Source: Gynurincola endophyticus (GTDB lineage: Bacteria; Bacteroidota; Bacteroidia; Chitinophagales; Chitinophagaceae). From it: DNA of 64,000 nt. The notes beneath the pieces were generated by a model, which worked only from the letters and a program-made list of their open reading frames with translations, did not search any database and had not been told where the DNA came from. The stretch's first letter is position 1; each line of letters starts with the position of its first letter. A program made the position numbers and the translations under genes. The stretch is taken from positions 1 to 64,000 of the forward strand of contig NZ_RCWL01000003.1 of the NCBI RefSeq assembly GCF_003991195.1. The letters run 5' to 3'. This document shows, in pieces, positions 45,353-54,999 of this stretch.

Positions 45353-46888
45353 ATGAGAAAGTTGACCTGCGTCCTGATGGCTTGCACTATAATGGCCCTT
45401 CAAGGATGTTACAAAAACGACATTAAAGAACTCCGCAACGATGTCGATGATTTAAAACAACAGCTTAAAAATTATGAAACCCTGATGAGCGCCATTAACA
45501 ACCGCGTTTATGTTACCGGTTATACAGCTCAAACAGGTTCTTATACCATCAATTTTTCTGATGGAAGTTCTATTAAAGTCAGAAATACTTCCGCTTTCAT
45601 TACCATCAGCGAAGACGGTACCTGGATCATCGATGGCGTTGATACCGGCAAACCTTCTGTAGGTCATTCTCCCGAAGTAAAAGTTGGTTTTAACGGTCAC
45701 TGGTTTATTGACGGTGAAGACACCGGCATCCCCGCTGAAGGTCAGAACGGACTCGACGCTCCCGCCATTGTTTCAATTTCTTTAGTAGACGGTATCATGA
45801 CTTTCACTTTCAGCAACGGTGAAAGCATCAGTATTAATGCTGCCGCTCCTGCAGTAAGCATTACCGTACCTGCCGGCGGATTCAATGTAAGCAAATGGAA
45901 ATGGTTACGCATCCAACCGCAAATCTCTTATGCCGACGAAGCCAATATTGCATGGATTATCGGTAACGATACCATCTCCAGAGATAAAAATCTTTTACAC
46001 GTTTTTTCTGCTCCCGGTACTTACGATGTAAAACTCGTAGCCTATAATGCAGTAGGCAGTAATGCACAAACCGTAAGCATTCAGGTAGCAGATCAATCTT
46101 ACACCAATGGCGTTTTCAAAGTGTATGAATTTTTACCTGGGCCCGGCCAACAGGTGAATAAACTTCCTTTATGGACAGAAGGTGAAACCGCAGCAGACAT
46201 GGCACTAAAAGCCGAAAATACACTGAAAGCAAATGGTATGATTACCCTCGGCGCTTATGGTGGATATGTGGTGATGGGTTTTGATCATGTTATCATGAAT
46301 AATGCAGACAAACGTGATTTCCTAATAAAAGGAAATGCAGGAACGAATAATGCAGAGCCCGGAATTATTATGGTTTCTTACGATGCAAACGGAAATGGTT
46401 TACCTGACGATGAATGGTATGAAATCGCAGGTTCCGAATATAACAATCCCGCTACAATTCACAACTATGAAATCACTTATCACAAACCAGATCCGTTAAA
46501 TGGAGATGTTCGCTGGACGGATAACCAGGGTGGAGAAGGGTTTGTGCTGAGGAATACGTTTAACACGCAGGCATCTTATTACCCGCTGTGGCACGAAGCA
46601 AATACGCTTACTTTTAAAGGAACTTTGTTACCAAAAACGGCCACAAACACTGCAACTCCTCCTGCTCAATACTGGGTATTACCGGCTTATGGATGGGGTT
46701 ATGCCGACAATCACGCAAATACACATGCAGATGCTAAAATTGACCTGAACTGGGCTGTTGATAAAAACGGAAATTCAGTAAAACTAAAAGGTATCGACTT
46801 TATTAAAGTTTATACCGGTTTGAATCAGGATGCCGGTTGGTTAGGAGAAACCTCTACCGAAGTTACCGGTGTTGAAATTTATAATTAA
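45353..46888 (+). CDS. B12-regulated cell-surface lipoprotein with PKD-like domain
   Basis: The 511-residue lipoprotein has a lipobox LQGC (Cys19). After it come a short coiled coil (IKELRNDVDDLKQQLKNYETL, DUF4988-like), two 'DGxWxIDGxDTG' beta repeats (about 75-125), a PKD-like beta-sandwich (about 165-245) and a C-terminal domain (about 250-511) with YDANGNGLPDDEWYEIAGSEY, which looks like a Ca2+-binding acidic loop. I recall proteins of this type, annotated 'cell surface protein', in cobalamin-uptake loci of Bacteroidota. The riboswitch supports a role in capturing corrinoids on the cell surface, comparable in place but not in fold to BtuG. No BtuB, BtuF or BtuCD gene is adjacent. Confidence 0.82.
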   Translation: MRKLTCVLMACTIMALQGCYKNDIKELRNDVDDLKQQLKNYETLMSAINNRVYVTGYTAQTGSYTINFSDGSSIKVRNTSAFITISEDGTWIIDGVDTGKPSVGHSPEVKVGFNGHWFIDGEDTGIPAEGQNGLDAPAIVSISLVDGIMTFTFSNGESISINAAAPAVSITVPAGGFNVSKWKWLRIQPQISYADEANIAWIIGNDTISRDKNLLHVFSAPGTYDVKLVAYNAVGSNAQTVSIQVADQSYTNGVFKVYEFLPGPGQQVNKLPLWTEGETAADMALKAENTLKANGMITLGAYGGYVVMGFDHVIMNNADKRDFLIKGNAGTNNAEPGIIMVSYDANGNGLPDDEWYEIAGSEYNNPATIHNYEITYHKPDPLNGDVRWTDNQGGEGFVLRNTFNTQASYYPLWHEANTLTFKGTLLPKTATNTATPPAQYWVLPAYGWGYADNHANTHADAKIDLNWAVDKNGNSVKLKGIDFIKVYTGLNQDAGWLGETSTEVTGVEIYN

Positions 46889-46891
46889 TAC

Positions 46892-46918
46892 ATCAGCAGG
46901 AGAAATTCTCCTGCTGAT
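46892..46918 (+). terminator. Hairpin after the B12-regulated gene
   Basis: ATCAGCAGGAGAA pairs with TTCTCCTGCTGAT, 4 bases after the stop codon. No T-tract follows (CCCTTCC), so it may protect the 3' end rather than terminate transcription. Confidence 0.5.
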
Positions 46919-46981
46919 CCCTTCCTGATATATGAATTCTTTTCTCATCTATAGTTTTCTATGATGAGCTTTTCCTTCAGA

Positions 46982-47026
46982 AGCGCTTTGCTGATCCGTA
47001 CCTTATAAAATCCAAAGCAAAGCGCT
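46982..47026. repeat. Inverted repeat with 11-bp arms
   Basis: AGCGCTTTGCT at 46982-46992 is complementary to 47016-47026 with a 23-base loop, followed by CTGTTTTAC. It may terminate the B12-regulated transcript. The rest of the 402-base gap up to 47290 shows no gene or convincing promoter to me. Confidence 0.5.
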
Positions 47027-47290
47027 CTGTTTTACAAAGCCGCACACACTATCCGTATCATACATTCGCGTATCCATAAACGGCAACATATACGACTCTT
47101 TTCTCCAATGAAAAATACCCAATAACCCGACTAATATACATCCGTCTTTTATTTCACCCCCATTACTACTGTCATTTGGAAAAAAAAGTTTAAATAATTG
47201 ACATATTTATGAACGTTAGTAGAGTTCTCTTCCGCATTCTTGTTAAATTGTATGACTGATTTATTGTCTCAAAACCACAACTAAACAGGA

Positions 47291-50011
47291 ATGAAGAAAA
47301 TACAGCTCGTATTTTTATTTTTTTCAATATTTACTTATACCAATATCCAGGCACAGCAGGTTATTAAAGGGAAAATTACCGACAGTGTGAACAACATTAA
47401 CCTGGCTGACGTTTCCGTTATACTTATCAATGCAAAAGATTCCATCATTATCGCAGATAACCGGTCTTCTAAAACCGGTGAATTTGTATTTGAAAATATT
47501 CCGCATACCGACCTGATTGTATATTTTTCTTATCCGAAATACCTCGATTACTTTATCCGGCTTAAAGACCTGAACATTTCCTCTGCAACAATTGATCTTA
47601 AAGAAATTCATTTGTTACCCAAAGCAGCACTACTCGAACAGGTCATTGTAAGATCCGGTAACGGACAAATCAGAATCAAAGGTGATACTACCGAATTTAA
47701 AGCCGATAGTTTTGTAGTACATAAAAATGCCACGGTAGAGGATTTACTGAAACAACTTCCTGGATTACAAATCGACCCTAACGGAAATATCACTGCCCAC
47801 GGTCAGACGGTAAGAACCGTTTTGGTAGAAGGTGAAGAGTTTTTCGGAGACGACCCCACCTTAGTTACCAGAAATATCCGGGCAGATATGGTAGAAACTG
47901 TACAGGTATTCGACAAAAAATCAGATCAGGCTACTTTTACCGGAATTGATGATGGGGTACGCAATAAAACCATTAATCTGAAATTAAAGGAAGATAAAAA
48001 CAATGGAATTTTCGGTAAAGCAGAAGCAGGTGCCGGCGCTGAAAATTTTTATGCTGCACAGGGTTTTATCAATCACTTTAAACCTAAACATAAAAAAGCT
48101 GCATTTATTACCAGTAGTAATACCGGAAAAAGCGGACTTGAAAATGCTGACAAACAAAGATTAGGCGTTCAGGAATCCGGAAACGGTAGCTACAACGGTG
48201 CCGGTATTCCGCAAATCACTTCGGGCGGAGCACACCTCGACCAAAAATGGGATAAAAACAAAAATTCACTCAATTCAAATTATCAACTCAGGTTATTCAA
48301 CAACAGAAATGAATCTGTCGTAAATAGCGTGAACAATTTACCCTCCAATACAATTTACGGAAAATCAGAAAGCAGCAGCAGGGTAGACGAAAATACTCAA
48401 TACCTGAATGCGCAATTCATCAGAACCATTAACTCTAAAACTACGCTGAAAATTTTCAGCAGCGGGTCTGTTTACAAAAACAATAACGCTGCTTTTTTAA
48501 CCGGAGAAAGAAATATTGATAACGAATATACCTTAAACAATTATTCAAGAAATCAGTCTGGAGACATTAACACTAAGTATTACACACTGAATATAAACTG
48601 GGAACAAAGGTTGAAAAAAACCGGTCGTAGCTATGCTGTTTATTTAGAAAATGGGTTTACCGATGCTACCAGTAACCAAAATTATTTTTCGCGCACTGAC
48701 TTTTATAATCTCAATAACAACATTGACAGTTCAGCTGTATTATCGCTGCTAAAAAGATCAATTGAAGATAAATTCACACACGGTACCAGCATTACTTATA
48801 CGGAACCGCTTTCACGCAAAGTAAGTTTATTGGTAACCTACAGATTCAATTATGATCAGTTTATTGACGATCAGCAATCATTTAATAACAATGGATCGCA
48901 CGCCGGTGAGATAGATTATTTATTCAGCAATAACTTTCATACGAATCAATACCGCAATAGAGGAAAAGTAGACCTGAACTATGTTTACCGCAAACTAACC
49001 GTTAAAATAGGTGGTGGTGCAGGTAATACTAATCTCCATATGGAAAACAGGTTTACCGATCATTTGCTTAAACGAAATTTCACTACCTGGAACCCAAGCT
49101 CCACCATCACTTATCGTCTCAGTGTCGGAAAAACGCTGAACCTCATTTATAACGGCAACACAATTGTTCCTGAAAGAGATAAAATTCAACCATTTCGGTA
49201 CAACAACAGTCAAACAACTTTTTTCCGTGACAATCTGAATCTTAACTCAAGCTTTGACAATAGTTTTCAGCTGGAATACACCAACTATAAAGTTGCCTCG
49301 GAAACCTATTTGAGAATGGCAGGATCTGCTAAAATATTAAGCAATCCGGCTTCTTTGAGTATCAACATTACACCAAACGGTATTTACGAGTATCGATATA
49401 TTAACCTGCCGGGTGAAAATACCAGCAGCTATACTGCAGATGGTTTTATTTCAAAGAAAATAAAATCCATCAAATCACAGGTTACATTAATGGGAAGTAT
49501 TACCGGAGGAGAATCATTCAACCTGGTCAATGATGTTTTAAATAAACTCAATTACCATACGGTATCGGGAGGAGTAGGCTTTTACAAAGCGAAAGCCAAT
49601 AGTTATGATATCACCGTAGCCAGTAACCTGAGCTATACCAAAAACCGTTCAAGCCTGCAAACAGGTCAACCAAATGATTATTTAGGAGTAACAATCGTTT
49701 CACGTGTCAATCTTTTCCTCGGCAAATATCAACTCAGCAATGATGTCAATTATTTATGGCAACAGAAAAATCAGTTCTTTGACGAAAACTTTAACAGGTT
49801 TTTATGGAATGCCTGGATAGGAAGAAAGTTCCTGAAAAACGAACAGCTGATGGTAAAAATCTCCTGCAACGACATTTTAAATCAAAACAGGGTTTATAAC
49901 AGAACGGCGACGGATAATTTTTTCGAAGAAAGCAGTCATCTTGCCATCAAAAGATTTTTTCTGATAGGAGCAACGTGGAATTTTTCACGCTTTAAACGTA
50001 TCCATCAATAA
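47291..50011 (+). CDS. Outer-membrane beta-barrel protein of the TonB-receptor fold (CarboxypepD_reg + plug + OMP_b-brl_3 type)
   Basis: The 906-residue protein has a signal peptide (about 1-22, IQAQ), a CarboxypepD_reg-like domain (about 24-110), a plug-like region with ATVEDLLKQLPGLQIDPNGNI and VLVEGEEFFGDDPTLVTRNI (about 150-215), and a long barrel. The LLKQLPGL...GEEFFGDD signature is typical of the receptors paired with GLPGLI proteins rather than SusC. I see no TonB box at the N-terminus. It starts a two-gene plus-strand unit (11-base gap) that runs convergently into the lanthipeptide operon. Confidence 0.88.
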   Translation: MKKIQLVFLFFSIFTYTNIQAQQVIKGKITDSVNNINLADVSVILINAKDSIIIADNRSSKTGEFVFENIPHTDLIVYFSYPKYLDYFIRLKDLNISSATIDLKEIHLLPKAALLEQVIVRSGNGQIRIKGDTTEFKADSFVVHKNATVEDLLKQLPGLQIDPNGNITAHGQTVRTVLVEGEEFFGDDPTLVTRNIRADMVETVQVFDKKSDQATFTGIDDGVRNKTINLKLKEDKNNGIFGKAEAGAGAENFYAAQGFINHFKPKHKKAAFITSSNTGKSGLENADKQRLGVQESGNGSYNGAGIPQITSGGAHLDQKWDKNKNSLNSNYQLRLFNNRNESVVNSVNNLPSNTIYGKSESSSRVDENTQYLNAQFIRTINSKTTLKIFSSGSVYKNNNAAFLTGERNIDNEYTLNNYSRNQSGDINTKYYTLNINWEQRLKKTGRSYAVYLENGFTDATSNQNYFSRTDFYNLNNNIDSSAVLSLLKRSIEDKFTHGTSITYTEPLSRKVSLLVTYRFNYDQFIDDQQSFNNNGSHAGEIDYLFSNNFHTNQYRNRGKVDLNYVYRKLTVKIGGGAGNTNLHMENRFTDHLLKRNFTTWNPSSTITYRLSVGKTLNLIYNGNTIVPERDKIQPFRYNNSQTTFFRDNLNLNSSFDNSFQLEYTNYKVASETYLRMAGSAKILSNPASLSINITPNGIYEYRYINLPGENTSSYTADGFISKKIKSIKSQVTLMGSITGGESFNLVNDVLNKLNYHTVSGGVGFYKAKANSYDITVASNLSYTKNRSSLQTGQPNDYLGVTIVSRVNLFLGKYQLSNDVNYLWQQKNQFFDENFNRFLWNAWIGRKFLKNEQLMVKISCNDILNQNRVYNRTATDNFFEESSHLAIKRFFLIGATWNFSRFKRIHQ

Positions 50012-50022
50012 ATGAATAATTC

Positions 50023-50805
50023 ATGAAATACTTAATAATCACTTTATTCATTTTCTCTTCACTCATTACCACCGCTCAGGTAACGAATGTATACAGAGAG
50101 GGCAGAATTATTTACGAAAGAAAAGTAAATACATTCGCTACAATGCCTATTTACCTGAAAGAAACAAAAGCCATAGCAGAAAGTGATATTTTCGGCTTCA
50201 TGGAGAAATACAGAACGTCCTCACCTCAATTCTGGACAGATACTTTTGCACTCAACTTTGAAGCAAACCTAAGCATCTATCAACCGGTTAACAGTGATAT
50301 TACCTTTTCACAATATTTTGCCATTCCTGCGGGATACAAGAACGTCATTGTTACTAACTTTTCTAATTTTCAACAGCTAAGTGAAAAAGAAATTTTTGAC
50401 CAGACGGTTTATGTAAGTGATAGTTTAAAGCAGATCAAATGGAAATTTACCGATGAAATAAGAGAGATTGCGGGCTATGAATGTAAGCGGGCCAACGGAA
50501 TTATGATGGATTCTATTTATGTAGTTGCATTCTATACCACTGAACTGATGCCACGCGGTGGTCCTGAATCATTTAACGGCCTACCAGGTATGATTCTCGG
50601 TGTCGCTTTACCGCATTTACACATTTCTTATTTTGCAACCTCCGTTGAGCTCGGTATCAAAAATGATTTTGTGGAAGCAAAAAAGAAATACGCCAACTTT
50701 AATAAAACAGTTATTACAAGATTGCAGTTAAAAACCAAAACAGCAACTTTACTAAATAGCCTCCGGCAGCAATCAGATTGGATTCAAAATTTTATTGAAT
50801 TATAA
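50023..50805 (+). CDS. GLPGLI-family protein
   Basis: The 260-residue secreted protein (signal about 1-18, TTAQ) carries FNGLPGMILGVALP near residue 185, the defining GLPGLI motif, and an earlier YECKRA block typical of the family. GLPGLI proteins are periplasmic or surface partners of TonB-like barrels of the preceding type and some are linked to metal or peptide handling. Its stop codon directly abuts the stop of the convergent S41 protease gene. Confidence 0.9.
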   Translation: MKYLIITLFIFSSLITTAQVTNVYREGRIIYERKVNTFATMPIYLKETKAIAESDIFGFMEKYRTSSPQFWTDTFALNFEANLSIYQPVNSDITFSQYFAIPAGYKNVIVTNFSNFQQLSEKEIFDQTVYVSDSLKQIKWKFTDEIREIAGYECKRANGIMMDSIYVVAFYTTELMPRGGPESFNGLPGMILGVALPHLHISYFATSVELGIKNDFVEAKKKYANFNKTVITRLQLKTKTATLLNSLRQQSDWIQNFIEL

Positions 50806-52131
50806 TTACCGGTCTTTCTCAATCAACTCTAAAGCAAAATCCAGCACAGGATCTACCTGATTGATTCTGTCAGCAACAGTTTGCCGAACCATATAATCAG
50901 GTAACACACTTTGTACTTTGTTTCTCTTGTATCCGTTCAACAAAAAATTACTGTTGGGATACCACAGTTCAGTACCGACATTTTCAAAAACTTCTTTTTT
51001 GAGTTCGCCGGAAATGATCGTTTTTTCTACTCCCGGCTCACCGATGATGACGCCCATTTTGTAAAACTTAAAAACAGAAACAAAAATATGTCCGCTGGAA
51101 AATGTATTTTCATTCACTAACAATTTGACTCTTCCCTTGAAAGGTGTTTTATTTTTAGAAGGGTAGATATAAGCATCACTTCTGACTTCAGGCTTTCCGG
51201 TTTCTTTGTCATAAAAAGCTTCCTTTGCCAATACATATTTTTCCCGGGCGATGTATTCCAGCAAGTTTCGTATTACTCTTGTACTTCCACCATAATTATT
51301 TCTGATATCGATAATTACATCTTTTATTGTTTCATTTTTTGCCTGTGCAAAAAAATCATTAAAAATATTATCGTAGTATGACAAGTCATCTTCAATTACT
51401 AAAGAAGCCAGTCTTAAATAACCGACCTTTTTAGTATTGGTTGTTAAAAACCGGTAGCTTGCATTTTCAACGGTATCCTTATCCTTTAAATCTTTTTTAT
51501 AAACACCCTCTATCGTATACTCAATACCATCGTCTAGTTTTACAACAAATTCGTTCTTATAATCCATCAATAATAACAACAACTCATTCAGGTTACGTTC
51601 GAGGTGTGAATAGAAAAATCGTTGTTCGTTTTCATTATAGTGAATGCCCGCACTTAATTCTTTTATAATCTGATCTGCAGAAAGATGATTGATAGATAAT
51701 ATTCTCCGGCCGTGTTCTATTTTATCAGCAACATTCCGGTAATCTTTTTTTACATACAACTCATCCGGGCCCACATAGAGTTTTAAAGGAAATACTTTAT
51801 TTTTCTCAAAGATGACGCTGGCTGAATCGTCAGACAATGCCAGTTTGAAGTGTGGATCTTTAATACCTGTAACAATCGGATAAGTTAATCTGAAGAACTC
51901 TATTGTTCCGGTAGAAGCAGAAATTTGTTCTAAAGTATTTTTTTGTAGGTTATTCAACCAGGCACTATCAACGGTTTGGGAAAGATAGGGAACCGAGTGT
52001 TCAATTTTATTGATCAAATGCAGAAAGGCTGCCCGTTGAGGAACGGGATCCTGAACAACAACTTGTTTTTTCTTTTGCTTACAACTAAAAATTAATGATG
52101 AAAATAAAAACATTTTAATAAATACATGCAT
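50806..52131 (-). CDS. S41-family serine protease lipoprotein at the end of the lanthipeptide operon
   Basis: The 441-residue protein is a lipoprotein (FSCKQKKK, Cys about 17). It has an N-terminal helical domain, a region that may be a reduced PDZ (about 110-165), and an S41/C-terminal-processing-peptidase core (about 235-410). The core shows VIIDIRNNYGGSTR and VNENTFSSGHIF, where the second motif holds the expected nucleophile Ser. It begins 2 bases after the 202-residue membrane protein gene, so it belongs to the operon. It could remove leader remnants outside the cytoplasm, or protect the producer by destroying re-imported peptide. Both are inference; lanthipeptide leader proteases are usually S8, so this would be unusual. 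Confidence 0.82.
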   Translation of the reverse strand: MHVFIKMFLFSSLIFSCKQKKKQVVVQDPVPQRAAFLHLINKIEHSVPYLSQTVDSAWLNNLQKNTLEQISASTGTIEFFRLTYPIVTGIKDPHFKLALSDDSASVIFEKNKVFPLKLYVGPDELYVKKDYRNVADKIEHGRRILSINHLSADQIIKELSAGIHYNENEQRFFYSHLERNLNELLLLLMDYKNEFVVKLDDGIEYTIEGVYKKDLKDKDTVENASYRFLTTNTKKVGYLRLASLVIEDDLSYYDNIFNDFFAQAKNETIKDVIIDIRNNYGGSTRVIRNLLEYIAREKYVLAKEAFYDKETGKPEVRSDAYIYPSKNKTPFKGRVKLLVNENTFSSGHIFVSVFKFYKMGVIIGEPGVEKTIISGELKKEVFENVGTELWYPNSNFLLNGYKRNKVQSVLPDYMVRQTVADRINQVDPVLDFALELIEKDR

Positions 52132-52133
52132 AA

Positions 52134-52742
52134 TTATAGCTGAAAAGAATCCGGATTAGAAAAAGTAAATAAGTTTTCAATCAAACGTTTCGGTTTCATT
52201 TTAAAGAAAACCTCTATTCTCAGTTCATTTCCCCCTGAAACGTTCGACAAAAATTGATCTAACTGCAATTTATCAGCCGACACAATAGCAAAATCATTTT
52301 TAGACTCTTCCATCGGATAGTCTTTTAACAGTTTTGCTCTTACACCGGCCACTTCATTGGTAAGCAGATTAGTGAATACAACAGATAAAGAATCGTTATG
52401 CTGCAATATTTCTTCGCGCCTACTCCCAATCCTAACGTAAACCAACAGATGATCAGCAGATTTCAGGTCTGCGTATAAAGAACCGGTGGTTCTCTCTGAA
52501 GATAATATTTTTTTTGCAGAATCGGAAGAAAACGGCCAATTATTTAGCTGCGTTTCCGGAGAAAGCAGTATCGCATCCTGTTTAATGGTTTTTTGTTCTA
52601 CTACCAGCCATGAAAAACAAAAGATAAACGTCAGAATGATTAAAAACAGCGACAGTGCGTGTTTTTCGATAAAACTTTTATGATTCTGCACCAAACCATT
52701 TGCTATCGGAGACCGCTCACGTATATCTACAGACATAATCAA
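52134..52742 (-). CDS. Short single-pass membrane protein next to the C39 exporter
   Basis: The 202-residue protein has a cytoplasmic N-terminus, one membrane helix (HALSLFLIILTFIFCFSWLVVE, about 28-48) and a 150-residue extracytoplasmic domain. In this position C39 exporters normally have an HlyD-type adaptor of about 400 residues. The topology and N-terminus fit, but no coiled-coil hairpin or lipoyl-like halves are visible, so it is either a shortened adaptor or a distinct exporter partner. Starts at 52742; a second ATG follows two codons later. Confidence 0.65.
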   Translation of the reverse strand: MIMSVDIRERSPIANGLVQNHKSFIEKHALSLFLIILTFIFCFSWLVVEQKTIKQDAILLSPETQLNNWPFSSDSAKKILSSERTTGSLYADLKSADHLLVYVRIGSRREEILQHNDSLSVVFTNLLTNEVAGVRAKLLKDYPMEESKNDFAIVSADKLQLDQFLSNVSGGNELRIEVFFKMKPKRLIENLFTFSNPDSFQL

Positions 52743-52748
52743 TAAATT

Positions 52749-54971
52749 TTAAGAATGAATAAACTGCTCGTTGGCCAATCTGAAATAACGGCCTCTCAGT
52801 TCCATCAGATAATCGTGTGTACCTTGTTCGATAATTTCGCCGTTTTCTAAAACGATAATCTGATCTGCGTGCTGAATGGTGCTCAGGCGATGCGTTGAAA
52901 TCACCACCGTTTTGTTAGCAGCATTACTTCGCAGATTCTGCATGATTTCATATTCATTTTGAGAGTCCAATGCGCTGGTGGCTTCGTCAAGAAACAGATA
53001 GTCTGATTTTCTGTAAACTGCCCGCGCGATCAACAAGCGCTGCCGCTGCCCCTGACTAAAGCTCATACCGTTATCGCCAATTACTGTATAATATTTTCTT
53101 GGCAGCGACTCAATAAAGTCATGAATATTTGCAATTTTACAGCTCTCATATACTCTGTCATAATCTATATCACCCGATCCGATAGTCAGATTATCCAGAA
53201 TCGTTCCGTTGAAAATAAAGCTGTCAGAAGATATAGAAGCTGACTTTGATCGCCAGTAAGAAGGTTCTATTTTATTAAACGGTACTTTCTCATCACGCCC
53301 CACATACATTTCACCTTTATAGTTTGAATATACTTTTTGTAACATCTTGATTAATGATGTTTTTCCGCTACCACTCGAACCAATGATTGCTGTAACCTTA
53401 TTCTCCGGTATTTCGAGATCTATATTTTTCAAAACGACTTCTTCGTCAATATCCGGATAGGAAAACGACAGATCTTTTATTATAATAGATCTGTCTGCAG
53501 GAAGATATTTACAATACTCTACTTTATCTGATTTTTCCTCCTGCACATGCTGTACTTCGTTCAAACGTTCAATACTGATTTTGGTATCTTGTAGCGTTTG
53601 AATCATACCGATCCATTGGGTAATCGGGCCTGTTAACTGAGCCAGTATGTATTGAATAGATAACATGGCACCCAGCGTTAACTTTCCATCAATCACATAG
53701 CGGGCTACGAGGTAGCTCAAAAAGAGACCCTGTATTTGAAGAATCAGCGAAGCACCGGCCTGCTGCAGCTGATTAATATTCAGACTTCGTAAATTCAGAT
53801 TAAAAATAGCTACCTGTAAATTCTCCCATTCCCATCTCCTTTCGCGCTCTGCATTGTTCAGTTTGATATCTTTAATACCCTGCACCATCTGAATCTTTGT
53901 AGTATTATCTAACGATGCGAGTGTAAAATATTTGTGATTTATTTCACGACGATACTTGAGAAAATATGTAATCCACAGGAAGTACAACGCAGATCCTATC
54001 AGAAAAATACCAAATAATTCTACACTATAAGTTATCAGAATCACTGCGTATACGCAAAAGTTTAACAATGAAAAAATTGTAGAAAAAGTTGTTTCCGTGA
54101 AAAACCGCTGCACCTGGTTTGAGTCATTTATTCTTTGCAGAATATCGCCCGTGCGATGTTTTTCGAAAAAATTGAGCGGGAGACTGGTGAGTTTGATCCA
54201 GAAATCCGAAACAATCTGAAAGTTCAGATAGCTGGTTACTTTGAGCATGATTCTGCTTCTGACAAAATCAATCACCGTGCGGCTGATGATTAACATTCCC
54301 TGCGCCAGCAACAATAAAGTAACAAATGAAAGATTTTTATCCGTTACTCCATTATCAATCAGGTTCTGGGCTACGAACGGAAATGTAAAGTTGATGACCA
54401 TCACCAGTAACAAGGCAATAAACACCACTGTAATATCCATCTTTCTGAAACGAAGATACTTTGTAACGAAGCTCCAGTCTAACTTCTTCAATGGCTGCTC
54501 TTCTATTTCTTTACTTTCCTCATCAGGCTGTAATAAGAGAATATATCCAGACTGTCCATCGCCTTGCGCCCATGAACGCAAGAGGTCTTCTTCCGTATAT
54601 TCTATGATTCCTGCTTCAGGATTAGCAATTTTGTATTTATTCTTTTTTACTTCCAGTAATACAACAAAATGATTATTCGTCCAATGCATAATAGCCGGCA
54701 GCTCAATCGACGACAACGACTCCATACTGATATTGATACCCTCTGCTTTAAAACCTATCTTACGGGCAGCTTTAGAAAGCGCCAGCATTGAAACACCATG
54801 CATTCCATATCCCGAAATCCTTCTGAGTGTGTCAATATTATAATTCTTACCGTAGTATGCAGCAATCATTTTTAAACATGTAGGACCGCAGTCCATCATG
54901 TTCGTTTGTTTATTAAACCGAAAGCGTCTTTTTCTACCAAACCTGATGATATTTTGTAGGTATTTAATCAC
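52749..54971 (-). CDS. C39-peptidase ABC exporter (leader-cleaving)
   Basis: The 740-residue protein has an N-terminal C39 peptidase (about 1-150), six membrane helices (about 165-450) and an ATPase (about 485-740: GSSGSGKTSL Walker A, FSQGQRQRLLIARA signature, LFLDEATSALD Walker B). In the peptidase Gln22, Cys28 (MMDCGPTCLKM) and His101 are present. The third catalytic position, normally Asp in ADP, is Asn117 (IANPEAG). Asn can play this role in papain-type enzymes, so activity is still likely. It should cut the precursors after Gly-Gly and export the product. Lies 6 bases upstream of the 202-residue gene. Confidence 0.92.
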   Translation of the reverse strand: MIKYLQNIIRFGRKRRFRFNKQTNMMDCGPTCLKMIAAYYGKNYNIDTLRRISGYGMHGVSMLALSKAARKIGFKAEGINISMESLSSIELPAIMHWTNNHFVVLLEVKKNKYKIANPEAGIIEYTEEDLLRSWAQGDGQSGYILLLQPDEESKEIEEQPLKKLDWSFVTKYLRFRKMDITVVFIALLLVMVINFTFPFVAQNLIDNGVTDKNLSFVTLLLLAQGMLIISRTVIDFVRSRIMLKVTSYLNFQIVSDFWIKLTSLPLNFFEKHRTGDILQRINDSNQVQRFFTETTFSTIFSLLNFCVYAVILITYSVELFGIFLIGSALYFLWITYFLKYRREINHKYFTLASLDNTTKIQMVQGIKDIKLNNAERERRWEWENLQVAIFNLNLRSLNINQLQQAGASLILQIQGLFLSYLVARYVIDGKLTLGAMLSIQYILAQLTGPITQWIGMIQTLQDTKISIERLNEVQHVQEEKSDKVEYCKYLPADRSIIIKDLSFSYPDIDEEVVLKNIDLEIPENKVTAIIGSSGSGKTSLIKMLQKVYSNYKGEMYVGRDEKVPFNKIEPSYWRSKSASISSDSFIFNGTILDNLTIGSGDIDYDRVYESCKIANIHDFIESLPRKYYTVIGDNGMSFSQGQRQRLLIARAVYRKSDYLFLDEATSALDSQNEYEIMQNLRSNAANKTVVISTHRLSTIQHADQIIVLENGEIIEQGTHDYLMELRGRYFRLANEQFIHS

Positions 54972-54999
54972 AATAATATAAAGTTTGATAATTAAAATA

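Noticed and set aside
47291-50011. TonB-like barrel as the B12 receptor BtuB under the riboswitch
   Set aside because: It is 400 bases beyond the lipoprotein stop, past two hairpins, and belongs to the GLPGLI-paired barrel type.
54241-54672. 143-codon plus-strand ORF inside the C39 exporter gene
   Set aside because: Shadow of a conserved ABC exporter; low-complexity hydrophobic and Ser-rich translation with no support.
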